From: Diphasiastrum complanatum
Taxonomy: Eukaryota > Streptophyta > Lycopodiopsida > Lycopodiales > Lycopodiaceae
Reading direction: 5' to 3'
DNA: 64,000 nucleotides
Assembly: GCA_029204225.1 (NCBI GenBank)
Contig: CM055096.1
Coordinates: 36,020,611-36,084,610, forward strand
The first letter of the stretch is position 1. Each line of letters begins with the position of its first letter. Shown one piece after another: positions 10,923 through 21,040 of this stretch. Below the pieces are notes generated by a model, which worked only from the letters and a program-made list of their open reading frames with translations, searched no databases and had not been told where the DNA came from. The position numbers were made by a program, and so were the translations under genes.

Positions 10923-11442
10923 TATTAGGGAAGCTCCTTAGATCCTGCTTACAAATCCCAAACATAAAGGATAACACACTATGGAGAAACTACCCAACCA
11001 ATTAGAAGCATCCAATAAATCTCTAGAAGCCTCACCCCCAAGCCAATGAACAAGAAGCATGAATGTAGAGTGAGAGCCTGGCAATGAATCAAGAACCATG
11101 ATGAGGAGTAGGCGAGTTTGGACCCATTATATAGAGCCAAAACCATCCTAGGCACATAGCCATGCATAGCCCTAAGTTTCCTATACATAGATTCACCTAG
11201 AATAGAGTCCTATACATGGGCCAACTATTCATAGAATTGCTATTGATAACTCTACACATGCATACACTATCTCATACCTTGTCTAAACTCCATTTAGTGT
11301 GTTCTGGGCCTCACAAGAATATTAGTTACTTTCGGGTCACGTCCAGTATGACATGGCATAACTAACAGCCCGTTTCACTGGAGTACCGTGTATCCAAGAC
11401 TAGGAGTATATTGTATCCTATGTACTGGTCATGGACATAACA
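10923..11442 (-). repeat. 3' LTR of gypsy G1
   Basis: About 520 bp. The segment shared with the 5' LTR covers about 10923-11340. The first roughly 90 bp in element orientation (about 11345-11442), starting TGTTATGTCCATGACC, are absent from the partner. The adjoining purine-rich stretch (minus strand, just right of 11442: GGACGGAAGAA) is the polypurine tract. Confidence 0.85.
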
Positions 11443-11470
11443 TTCTTCCGTCCTTAAACTGTTTCTATCT

Positions 11471-11677
11471 TTAGAAACTAAAATTCGAGAAATTCCTCTT
11501 TATGATATCAACTCTCTCCCACGAATCATCATCCTCAGTATGACCCTTCCACCGAATTAAGCACTCAGAGATAAAACGATTTCTCAATTGTTTATCTCTG
11601 GTTCTGAGCACTTTCTCAGGTTCCAAAGGTACACTAAGTGATAAATCTTCCAAATGGGATAAATACATCCGATCCAA
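11471..11677 (-). pseudogene. Gypsy G1 integrase C-terminal chromodomain-like tail
   Basis: The 68-codon frame contains HLEDLSLSVPLEPEKVLRTR followed by RNRFISECLIRWKGHTEDDD and SWERVDIIKRNF. This is the arrangement of a chromovirus integrase tail, in which the chromodomain core has the form (Y/C)L(V/I)(K/R)WKG...W(E). It matches the degenerate copy in G2 at 24310-24480. Confidence 0.8.
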
Positions 11678-11958
11678 CTATCCATTTAGATTCATTTTAG
11701 GAACATCCACAACTGGAATAGCATAAATGGAAAAAACTTCATACTTAGAATAATCCAATGTTTCCATTTCATTATCTATAGAAATCTGATCAAACGGACG
11801 CACAAAATTACTGCCAAATAATGTAACTACCTTATCACTCTCCTTGAAAGTGGGAACATGCTTCTCAAAATCAATTAACAGAGAAGGCGACTTACTAAAT
11901 AACCATTCATAACCTAAGATTAAATTAGTACGAGCTAGGTCTAAAACATGAAAATTAA

Positions 11959-12264
11959 CTAATTTTGTGTGTCTCGCATCAAAATTGGGAGCTTACGAAC
12001 TTTTACGTTCCAAGTCTCCAACTCTGCTCCTAAAGCTAGATAAACTTTATATCTATGATTGCTGGCTTCAGTTTCCAAGCTGAGTTTCTGCATAAGACGA
12101 GAATTTATAAAATTATGAGTTGAACCACTGTCCAATAAAATACTCACTTCTTGATCTTTAACTGTGCCAATTAAACGAAAAAGCTCATTAGGCAAAAAAA
12201 AATAACTACTCCACTTGGCCAGCCAGTCCTCGACCACCCCCCAAAAAAAAAATCCATCCCCCAA
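11959..12264 (-). pseudogene. Gypsy G1 protease fragment
   Basis: The frame includes GTVKDQEVSILLDSGSTHNF and INSRLMQKLSLE. The DSGSTHNFI signature is typical of the aspartic protease of plant gypsy polyproteins. It lacks both gag upstream and reverse transcriptase downstream. Confidence 0.8.
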
Positions 12265-12955
12265 AAATCACCAAAATTGGTCAATTTTTGACAATTTTTG
12301 ACTTCCTACAAACCCAATTGCTGGAATTCTTGGCTCTATCTTCTAGGACAGCTTCAAAAGACTATGTTTCATCTATTCCCAGCTTTAATTGATGTTCAAC
12401 AACCTCCTACCATCCAATTTCATGAAAAAACAAACAAAAATCATGAATTTTAGCCCTTTCTAGATTTTTTCACCATGCCCAATTGGAGTTTAATGGCAAG
12501 AACATTTTCCAAATCCACATGCAATCCAAAATACAGAGTTATAACCAACCAATTGATCTGAACTTGCTGGATTTTGAATTCTACCCTCCATTTTGTGCCA
12601 AAATCATGGAAAACAAGCCAAATTTGGCCACAAAAGAGTCTAGAAACCAAATACATGGGAAGATCCAACATGCAATCTGAATTTCAACTACTTCAAAGTG
12701 TATTAACTTGCTAAAAATTTTAGATCCTTAGCTAGTTTTGAGCTACACATTCTAAAACTCCAAAAAAGACACCAAAATTGATTTCCTAGCACAATTTTCC
12801 ATAAACCACAATGAATGAGAGAGATATGGAATATGCAAATTGAAAGTGGGAAGATCCACCAACTTGCAGCCTTGCTCCTCTCCTTGGATGAGAATACTAG
12901 TTGAATACCACCAAGCTCCAATGAAAAGCACCACCTCTCCAAACTTGTAAGCCTT

Positions 12956-12967
12956 GCTCTGATACCA
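12956..12967 (-). promoter_or_regulatory. Primer-binding site of gypsy G1
   Basis: The minus strand reads TGGTATCAGAGC one base inside the 5' LTR end, complementary to the 3' end of initiator methionine tRNA as in many plant LTR elements. Confidence 0.85.
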
Positions 12968-12968
12968 C

Positions 12969-13396
12969 TATTAGGGAAGCTCCTTAGATCTTTCTTACAA
13001 ATCCCAAACACAAACGATAACACACTGTGGAGAAACCACCCAACTAAGTAGAAGCATCCAATCAATCTCTAGAAGCCTCACCCCCAAGCCAAGGAACAAG
13101 AAGCATGAATGTAGAGTGAGAGCCTGGCAATGAATTAAGAACCATGATGAGGAGTAGGGTGAGTTTGGACCCATTATATAAAGCCAAAAGCATCCTGGGC
13201 ACATAGTCATGCATAGCCCTAAGTTTCCTATACATAGATTCACTTAGAATAGAGTCCTATACATGGACCAACTATTCATAAAATTGCTATTGATAACTCT
13301 ACACATGCATACACTATCTCATAACTTGTCTAAACTCCATTTAGTGTGTTTTGGGCCTCACAAGGATATTAGTTACTTTCGGGTCATGTCATAACA
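12969..13396 (-). repeat. 5' LTR of gypsy G1
   Basis: The 428-bp partner of 10923-11442. It starts TGTTATGACATGACCC, so about 90 bp just inside the LTR start are deleted relative to the 3' LTR. The remainder is clearly similar but carries many scattered substitutions, which indicates an old insertion. Confidence 0.85.
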
Positions 13397-13401
13397 AGTA
13401 A

Positions 13402-14197
13402 CCAATAGGATTAAGGGGCAAGGGCCTTCCCCATTGATAAAAAGGCACAATTTTGTATCATATTTTCCATGCTTAATGAGAAGGAGGAAACTCTACCATT
13501 CTAGAGAGAAGCATCCTCATTTGCTATTCCATACTTGCTAATGCCATTTTGTGTGTGTTGCTTTTGCTTTATAGCTTACATGTTTTTGGTTTCTATTGTT
13601 AATGTTCTCCATTAGTAAGCAAAATGAACAAATGAGCTTTCACTAAGCATGGCACATCCATGCATGGAGTTATGACCATGCTTGGGTACTTGACAGTTGA
13701 GCTTAGATATCTCATAGGAAAATCAACCATGTGTGGCACATCCACAACCACCAAAAGCTAGTTGAACTGGTAGTTGACAACGAATTCTGCATGGATGTTC
13801 CACGCCATATGTAGAAAGAGCCATGTAAAATGTTTTATCAACAAGTTTGGATTCAAAATTCAAGAACACAAATTTAATGGCATGACCATGCTGGAATTTT
13901 GTTTTCCCCTATCTCATTTTTCAATCAGGCTCATATTTGTCAATGGTAAGTTTTCCATAGTGTTTTTGGCATGAATTTTCCATACGATAAAAGGTTGGTG
14001 ACATTTTGGCTAAGTACAAGTTCCAACGTGGATATGTCATATGGATGATGCACATTGCCTTGTTGTGATGATTGGACTAGTTGAGCATTTGGATAAAACT
14101 ACTCTTTTGATATTAGTCAATAACCTTTCTCAAAGGAAGACAACATTAGGGATCAAAAGCTAATCTCTATAATCACTCTGCTTATGTGGCCGTCTCC
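13402..14197. other. Unassigned intergenic sequence
   Basis: Nothing recognisable apart from short frames. It begins at the G1 target duplication and ends at the microsatellite block. Confidence 0.4.
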
Positions 14198-14640
<443 letters not shown>

Positions 14641-14812
14641 CTTAGACCTACCCTAGTGATGGATTTCATCTCCATGCTTATTCTTGGGGCTTCCACCTGT
14701 TCTAGTGATATTTTCACCATGCTTCTACTTCTGTAATTCGGCAAATCTAGCTCTACATCTACAATACTCTACCTCCGCCCATTGAAATTTACAAAGCTGA
14801 TCAATTCGAAAA

Positions 14813-14818
14813 TTTATT
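14813..14818 (-). terminator. Candidate poly(A) signal of the 75-aa gene
   Basis: The minus strand reads AATAAA about 175 nt past the TAA of the small gene, a normal plant distance. Cleavage site not determined. Confidence 0.4.
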
Positions 14819-14992
14819 CTCAGTCATAGAATAATTGAACATCAGTGTGGTGAAGCAGCGGATCACAGCTTCACTCCTGCACAGCATCCGAACAAACATC
14901 ATGGCGCTCCTGAATCCTAGCTGGGGTGCTGATTACCGAGATTGATACGCGAATACCTGCTCACTGAGCATGTACATCTTTGCGGTAGGTGA

Positions 14993-15220
14993 TTAGATGG
15001 GAAAACAATGATTTACCCGAGTATATACCACAGATACTGGATGAGACATAATGCGGCGTCCCTTGATGTGGCGAAAGGGATAGACCAATGCACCCAATGG
15101 CCATTCAATCACCGCTGCGACCACAAAGGCCAGGAATCCAATAGTAGGTCCAACCACTTTGCAGCGGCATGGATTTTGAGTTGTTCCGCACTCCACACAA
15201 CAGGGTACCCTTGCCAACAT
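14993..15220 (-). CDS. Small conserved-looking plant membrane protein, 75 aa
   Basis: An uninterrupted frame from ATG 15220-15218 to TAA 14995-14993 encodes 75 residues. A GTG four codons upstream is not needed; the ATG is the plausible start. The N-terminus has a Cys cluster (CCVECGTTQNPCRC), then one hydrophobic segment (VVGPTIGFLAFVVAAVIEWP, residues about 22-41), then a basic stretch (RHIKGRR) and a short tail ending CFPI. This suggests a single-pass membrane protein with a Cys-rich, possibly metal-binding or lipid-modified, N-terminus. It resembles small uncharacterised plant proteins I recall, but I cannot name a family. A TATA-like element 180 bp upstream and an AATAAA 175 bp downstream make a complete small transcription unit. 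Composition is richer in G+C than the flanking repeats. Intron-free. Confidence 0.65.
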   Translation of the reverse strand: MLARVPCCVECGTTQNPCRCKVVGPTIGFLAFVVAAVIEWPLGALVYPFRHIKGRRIMSHPVSVVYTRVNHCFPI

Positions 15221-15398
15221 GCTTCCTTTCACCTATTTATATGGAGATCTTCTTCAGAACAGAATAACAGTACTCAGCAGACTGCAATAAACTACTAAAT
15301 TTTCAAGCAACTGTTTAATCCTCAAGCAAGCTAGTGTTGTCGAAGCTGATGAGAGTGAGAATGGTGAACTTGACAGTGTTTGGAAAGCTGCGGCAGCG

Positions 15399-15404
15399 TA
15401 TATA
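15399..15404 (-). promoter_or_regulatory. Candidate TATA box of the 75-aa gene
   Basis: TATATA on the minus strand about 180 bp upstream of the ATG would give a 5' leader of about 150 nt that is rich in CT and CA. A second TATAAATA at 15241-15234 lies only about 15 bp from the ATG, too close to direct this start codon. Confidence 0.45.
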
Positions 15405-15645
15405 TAATGGATGGGTTGGTGTGAAGGTCAGGTGAGAGTGAGAATGAGAGCGAGATTGAGAGTTGTATAGAGGCGACGAGAGAAGCACTCGTGGAAGCTG
15501 CGCGAAGGACAGATGTATTAGATAGATAGATGAGATGGGCAGTCGCAGAAGGTGCCACTTGCCATGTGCAGCCTGCCTCCTCCTGTCCAAGCACAATGCC
15601 ACTCGAATCCTCGAAGTTTAAAATGGAATATAAAATCTAAAAGAA

Positions 15646-15763
15646 GAAACACTATTGAAATCAAAGAAGAAACTTAGTGTTTTCATTGATAAAAGATTAG
15701 ATAAGAAACACTATTGAAATCAAAGAAGAAACTTAGTGATTTTATTAATAAAAGATGAGAAAA
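15646..15763. repeat. 59-bp tandem repeat, two copies
   Basis: GAAACACTATTGAAATCAAA begins at 15646 and again at 15705, and the two units are nearly identical, differing mainly in the last third (CATTGATAAAAG against TATTAATAAAAG). It lies about 430 bp upstream of the 75-aa gene. Confidence 0.85.
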
Positions 15764-16323
15764 CCCATTGAAGTACAAAAGAATGCATGTAAAAAGTATA
15801 AAGGCCGTAATGCGAATTGACATATGCACATCAATCGTTACAAAGCAAAAATCTAACAAGTAGCTATAGAAATCAAAGACTCTATAATTATTAACAAATA
15901 ATATAAAGCCAACATCGGTAGGAGTCCCAAAAGATTTTAGGCTCGACTCACCTAAATTTGGATTTTAGGCTCCAAATTGGGAAGAACCAATACTTTCCAT
16001 TGCATAGCGTGTTGATATGATTTAATTTCACATGACAATTATGACTTGTAATAAGCATTTGTGTTTTTGCAAAGTGAAATTTTGCTATGTATTATCTGCA
16101 TAGCACATGAATTTTTTGCCCATGTACCCACAAGAAAAGCATATTATTCTTTTTAAAGACACGAAAATGTGCAAAATATATAATTCATTACGTTAGTTGA
16201 CGTGGTGACCACATGCATAATATTTGGGTTGAGTTTTTAGAAGTCATCCCAATCTAGATGTGGACATATAGGAATTGAGCCTAGCTAGTTCTAGGGTCGA
16301 CACCGTGGATTCTCATTGTGCAC
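15764..16323. other. Unassigned intergenic sequence
   Basis: No gene or repeat recognised. It ends at the left LTR of copia B; the five bases before that LTR are TGCAC. Confidence 0.4.
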
Positions 16324-17178
16324 TGTTAAAAATATCACTTCCAACTTGATGTACTTTGTAGATATTAAGATATATTGATCTTGATAGGATCTCACACGTG
16401 TGGAGTATGTTCCCACGTGTGAAAGAATGTATATAAGTCACTATTATAAAGTTAGATTGATTTTAGCTAGATCTACAAAAGTGTGAAATTGACCTTTGAA
16501 TATAATCTTGAAATTGGTCAAATTGGTCAAACGTTGTGTAAATAGATTGGACTTCCATGTGAATGAGTTATTATCCACACATGTCAAGATGCAATTCACA
16601 CGTGTGGATAAGCTTCTAGATGATAAGATAGGAGGATTCTATTATATTCTATTTTATAGGGAATATTCCTATAAATGTGGAAGACTAGCTTTTTGGTTTG
16701 TAGCCAAAGAGAATAGTTAACTTTGTGAAATGAGCATATATGGCTCCCATTGGTGGATTTGGATGACTAGGCACTCTTCACACGTGTGAAGGCTTGCTGC
16801 ACAGTACACAGCTCGTGGATGTACTTGATCTATAAAGGGATCAACCAAATCATTGAGAAGTTGATGAGACATTGGTAACTTCTAGTTTTGCTTGTATTTT
16901 CCACATTTGTCTTGTGTTTTTGTGATTGGAATGCATTTCTAAGCTTGAGTACTTTACTCTCTGTTTACAGGCCATACATGTACTATCCTCCACACGTGTG
17001 AGGCCACTCCTCTAAGATTTCAATCATTTGATCCATTGCTCTTGCTTAATTCATAGTGTAATGCATCTAGATCAAGATCTAGCATCTAGAACTTGATAGA
17101 TCATTGGATTAAGCAATCAATAACTCTTAATGATTGATTAGTACAATCATAATTGTTCTTTTTCTTTGAAAATTGACA
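16324..17178 (+). repeat. 5' LTR of copia B
   Basis: The 855-bp LTR begins TGTTAAAAATATCAC and ends AAAATTGACA next to a perfect primer site. It holds five CACGTG palindromes with cores at 16395, 16414, 16599, 16781 and 16993, mostly within CACACGTGTG. About 0.2 would be expected in random sequence of this length. A TATAAAGG near 16832 is a candidate promoter. Confidence 0.85.
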
Positions 17179-17190
17179 TGGTATCAGAGC
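17179..17190 (+). promoter_or_regulatory. Primer-binding site of copia B
   Basis: TGGTATCAGAGC directly follows the LTR, the standard tRNA-iMet site of plant copia elements. Confidence 0.9.
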
Positions 17191-17499
17191 CAAGTCTAAG
17201 AGTGATCTAATGATTAATGAAACTAGTGAAATCATTGACAAGGAGTTGTTTTGGAGCTTTACTTGAGAGGGCGAGTTAAAGGAGAAAGGTACCATCAATA
17301 TTTTTGGTCAAGATCGATTTGTGTGCTGCTGATGTACTGTCCACATGTGAAACCGTACAACAACCTTCAAATTAACTTCCTTTAGTATTTTTGACCCAAA
17401 AAAATGTGCATACTGGTCCAAAATTCAAGGTTTTTGGTGCATTGTCTAGATCTAGGTTCAATCTATTGAATGCTAATGATCAAATAGTGTTTTGATTCA

Positions 17500-18735
17500 T
17501 TGAAGCAATTCATTTTGAAGTTATTAGATCAGATCTATAAGAAACTAACTTCCACAAATCATTCCATTTGGAAAGTGAGGATGGAATCACTACTTGTAAT
17601 CCATGACCTCTTTGATATTGTTTTAGGAGTTGAGGAAGAGCCTCAAGCTGCCCAAGAACAACTAAAATACAAGAAAAGGGCTAGATTAGCCTTACATTGC
17701 TTAAAGTTGAATGTAAGCAATGACCTCTTGAAGGAGGTGGTTTCTTGTGTCTCATCAAAAGAGGCTTGGGATTCACTAAAGAACATTTATGAATCCAATA
17801 ACACTTCAAGAGTGCTTATGCTAAGAAACTTGCAAAGCATGAGAGGAAGTGGAGAAAATGGACAAGAGTATGTCCTAAGGATAAAATCTTTGAATAAAGA
17901 ATTGGGATCTATAGGAGAGAGGGTCCGAGACAATGAACTAGTACAAGTAATTTTGAATGGATTAGGAGATGAGTTCTCTGATCTAGTTCAATATTTTGCT
18001 CTTCAAGACCAACTCCCATCAATAGATAGATTGCATAATGTTCTTGTGGCCGAGGAGAGTAGGCTTCTACACCTCAAAACAAGAATGGGATCCTTGTCAC
18101 TACATAATGGTGATGAGAAAGCAAACTTCACATCAAAAGGCAAAAAGAAGACTCATCCTTTCAAGAACTTCCAAGGCAAGGAGGCTGAGGCAAAGGATGG
18201 AGGATCTACCTCCAAAGGAAAGCAAAAGAACAAAGCCAAGCTAAAGTGTTTCTTTTGTGGGAAGAAAGGACACTTTGCTTCCGAATGTTATAAGAAGAAG
18301 AATGCACAAGGGAGTGAAGATCAAGGCAACCTTGCACAAGGGGAGGAGGAAGAGGATGGCTTCAACACATCCTTGATGGTAGCATCTACACCAAGATCAA
18401 GCCAAGAGACATGGTGGATTCATAGTGGGCCTAGTTCCCACATGTCATTCAACAAGCATTATTTTTCTACTCTACTTTCTTGTAAGAATTCTAAGAAGTC
18501 AATCTACACTGCTAGTGATCAAGAATGTAAGATAGATGGCATAGGATCTATTCCATTATGCTTAGGATCATCTAAGAGGATAGATCTTGATAATGTTTTG
18601 TATGTTCCATCCATTACAAAAAACTTGCTTAGTGTGGACAATAGACTAGATGTACATTTCAAGAATGGAGTGTGTTCCATCTTGAAAAGTGATAAGTGCA
18701 TAGCTAGTGGCATTAGAAAAATTAAGGCTCTTTAA
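17500..18735 (+). pseudogene. Copia B gag-protease remnant
   Basis: The longest surviving frame of B has the copia gag core (SIWKVRMESLL), an intact zinc knuckle CFFCGKKGHFASEC (about 18250-18290) and the protease site. There the signature reads WWIHSGPSSHM instead of WWIDSGASSHM, so the catalytic aspartate is histidine. It ends at a frameshift near 18700, in the pre-integrase region. The first residues do not match the MA(S/T) start of A and C, so the original start is probably lost. Confidence 0.88.
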
Positions 18736-19591
18736 ATTGGATGCTAATGTGGCTATTGAAAGTGTGAATATGGTTAGGGAGGAGTTGACTCAAGTGGAGC
18801 TTTGGCACAAAAGATTGGGCCATCCTAATCTTCAATCAATGGAATCCATGACATCAAAGGAGCTAGCTCTCGGCCTACCAAAAGCTTTCAAGAAGTGCGG
18901 CAAAGTGTGTGATGCATGTGGCCTTGCAAAGTCACACAAGACTTCCTACAAGAGATCTTTAACAAGATCTACCTCACCTTTGGATCTTATCCATTCGGAT
19001 GTACATGATTTTTCTCATGAAAGTAATGGAGGTGCTTTAATGTATGTGACTTTTATAGATGATTGTACTAGATACACTTGGATTGAATTATTGCCTAAGA
19101 AAAGCCTTGTATATAAAGATTTTGTAAAGTTTAAGTCTCTAGTCGAAAAGCAACTTAGTTCTTGCATTAAAGTTCTAAGATGTGATAATGGAGGACAATA
19201 TATCTCCAACAAGATGAGAGACTTTTGTAAGATCAATGGCATTTAGAGAGAGCTCACTTGTTCCTACACCCCCCAACAAAATGCGGTGGCCGAGAGAAAA
19301 AATAGGAGCCTTTGTGAATGTGCAAAGTCTTTAAGACTTGATGCATCTCTACCCATCTCTTTTTGGGGGGAGGCCATAACTTGTGCTAATTACTTATGTA
19401 ATAGGCTTCCTAGTAGTGCTATTGGTGGGATCTCACCATTTCAAGATTTGTTTGGCAATAAGCCCAATGTAAAAGATTTTAAAGTATTTGGATGTATATG
19501 TTATGTCCACATTCCTTTGGAAACTAGAAGGAAAGAAGATGCAACTTCCTTCAAAGGAATATTTGTAGGCTATAGTGAAAATAACAAATGA
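18707..19591 (+). pseudogene. Copia B integrase remnant
   Basis: The frame shows the pre-integrase zinc finger (LWHKRLGHPN, CDACGLAKSHK), the first catalytic Asp in LIHSDVHDF, and CDNGGQYIS. A TAG at 19244-19246 falls where element C has a lysine (GIKKET). The same region then resumes from about 19250 with TPQQNAVAERKNRSL and FKVFGCICYVH, and a stop at 19589-19591 follows SENNK. Confidence 0.88.
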
Positions 19592-20180
19592 TATAGGATA
19601 TTTGATCCTATTTCAAGCACAGTAAAAGCTACCAAGGATGTCTTATTTGATGAATCTCAAAGTTACAAGATGTCTCCAAATGCATCTAATCTTTTAGCTG
19701 ATGAAGATCTTGCAACACCCAAGGAAAAGCCTCAAAATGATCTTTTGGAAGATCAAATCCAAGTTCCAAAGGGGTCGAGAAGATCCACAAGGAGCAAGGC
19801 CGAGCCTTCAAGGCTCACATACTTTGAGAAAGGGAAGCAAAGGGAAGACACAACTCCTTCTACCTCTTAATCTTTTCTAACCACAATGCTTGAAGAGCCA
19901 TCATGTTATGAAGATGTAAGTAGAGCACAAGTTTGGAGAGATGCAATGCAGTAGAGTTTGATGCTTAGCTAGATAATCAAACTTGAAATCTTGTACACCT
20001 TCCATATGGGAAGAAGCCACTTGCACGTAAGTGGATCTATGAATTAAAGTACAATCAAGATGGATCTATAAGTAAGTACAAAGCCAAATTGGTTGCTAAG
20101 GGGTTTCTTCAAACTAAAGGTATAGATCATGAAGAAACTTTTGCACCTATAGCAAAGCCTGTAACTATTAGATTGATCAT
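19592..20180 (+). pseudogene. Copia B linker and start of reverse transcriptase, heavily broken
   Basis: A frame at 19670-19870 covers the variable linker (RSKAEPSRLTYFEKGK, parallel to RAKVEPSRLTYQGKG in element C). After several stops, fragments such as GFLQTKGIDHEETFAPIAK follow from about 20100. Confidence 0.75.
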
Positions 20181-20940
20181 TTGTATTGCTACTTTGTTCA
20201 AGTGAAATCTCTATCAAATGGATGTGACCAATGCTTTCTTGAATGGATACTTGGAGGAGGAAATATACATGTTGCAACCGAGGGCTTCATCAAGGATGGT
20301 GAGGAGGACAAGGTTTGCCACTTAAGGAAGAGCCTATATGGCTTGAAGCAAGCACCTAGATCTTGGTATTCTAAATTGCATGATTTTCTCTACTCCCTTG
20401 GCTTTGTGATTAGCTCTTATGAGCCTTCTTTGTACATCAAATGTAATGATGGAAAGATCATCATTTTAGTACTTTATGTTGATGATATCATATTGACAGA
20501 AAATGTTGGTGAAGGCATAAGAAATGTTAAAGCTTCTTTGTCTAGTAAATTCAAGATGGTAGATCTAGGACTTCTTAAGTTTATACTTGGAATAGAAGCT
20601 ACTAGAGGTAGTGATTTTACTTTTATAAGTCAATCAAAGTATGCTACTTCCATTCTTGAAAGGTTTGGCATGAAATATTGTAAGGGGATTGACACCCCTA
20701 TGGAGCAAGTTTGTAAAGTTACTAATGATTGTGATGAAGCATCCTTTGAGGACATCACACTCTTTAGGAAGGTAATAGGCTCCTTAATCTATTTGACAAT
20801 CACTAGACCAGATTAATGCTAGGACAAAGCATATTGAGATACCTCATCACTTTGTGAGGGAGAAGGTGCAATCCAAGGAGGTTCAACTTCATCATGTGCC
20901 ATCATCCGAGTGCATAGCTGATATCTTAATCCTTAGAAGC
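20181..20940 (+). pseudogene. Copia B reverse transcriptase and RNase H tail
   Basis: The frame carries VCHLRKSLYGLKQAPRSW, the polymerase motif YVDDIIL (about 20476) and SLIYLTITRPD. The reading then jumps at 20812-20817 to ARTKHIEIPHHFVREKV, which in element C lies about 430 bp further on. The RNase H catalytic part is thus deleted; the C-terminal piece ends near 20940. Confidence 0.85.
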
Positions 20941-21040
20941 CATAACAAATAAGCCACATCCCAGATTTACAAGCTCAAGACAATGTATGTAATTGATGAG
21001 GCTTGCACTTTCAAAATTGGAGACAATAGAGGGGGACCGG

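Larger units (their letters stand above)
10918..13401 (-). mobile_element. Ty3/gypsy chromovirus G1, internally deleted, with 5-bp target duplication
   Basis: Two related LTRs (10923-11442 and 12969-13396) flank about 1.5 kb read on the minus strand. AGTAA occurs at 10918-10922 and again at 13397-13401, a perfect 5-bp target duplication that fixes both ends. Next to the right LTR is a primer site TGGTATCAGAGC (12967-12956). The interior keeps only a protease piece and the integrase C-terminal chromodomain-like tail; gag, reverse transcriptase, RNase H and the integrase core are gone. The LTR starts TGTTATG and ends CTAATA, so the canonical CA end has become TA, as by C-to-T change. Confidence 0.88.
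16324..21040 (+). mobile_element. Ty1/copia element B, degenerate, no 3' LTR found
   Basis: Order: 5' LTR 16324-17178, primer site 17179-17190, leader, then gag-pol remnants 17500-20940. The polyprotein is broken by several stops and frameshifts, and about 430 bp covering the start of RNase H are deleted. No second copy of the LTR follows. Sequence after about 20940 has purine-rich runs (GAGGGGGACCGGGG, near 21030-21044) where a polypurine tract would be, followed by TGCAC, the same 5-mer that precedes the 5' LTR. This may be chance. The right end is therefore uncertain. Confidence 0.85.
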
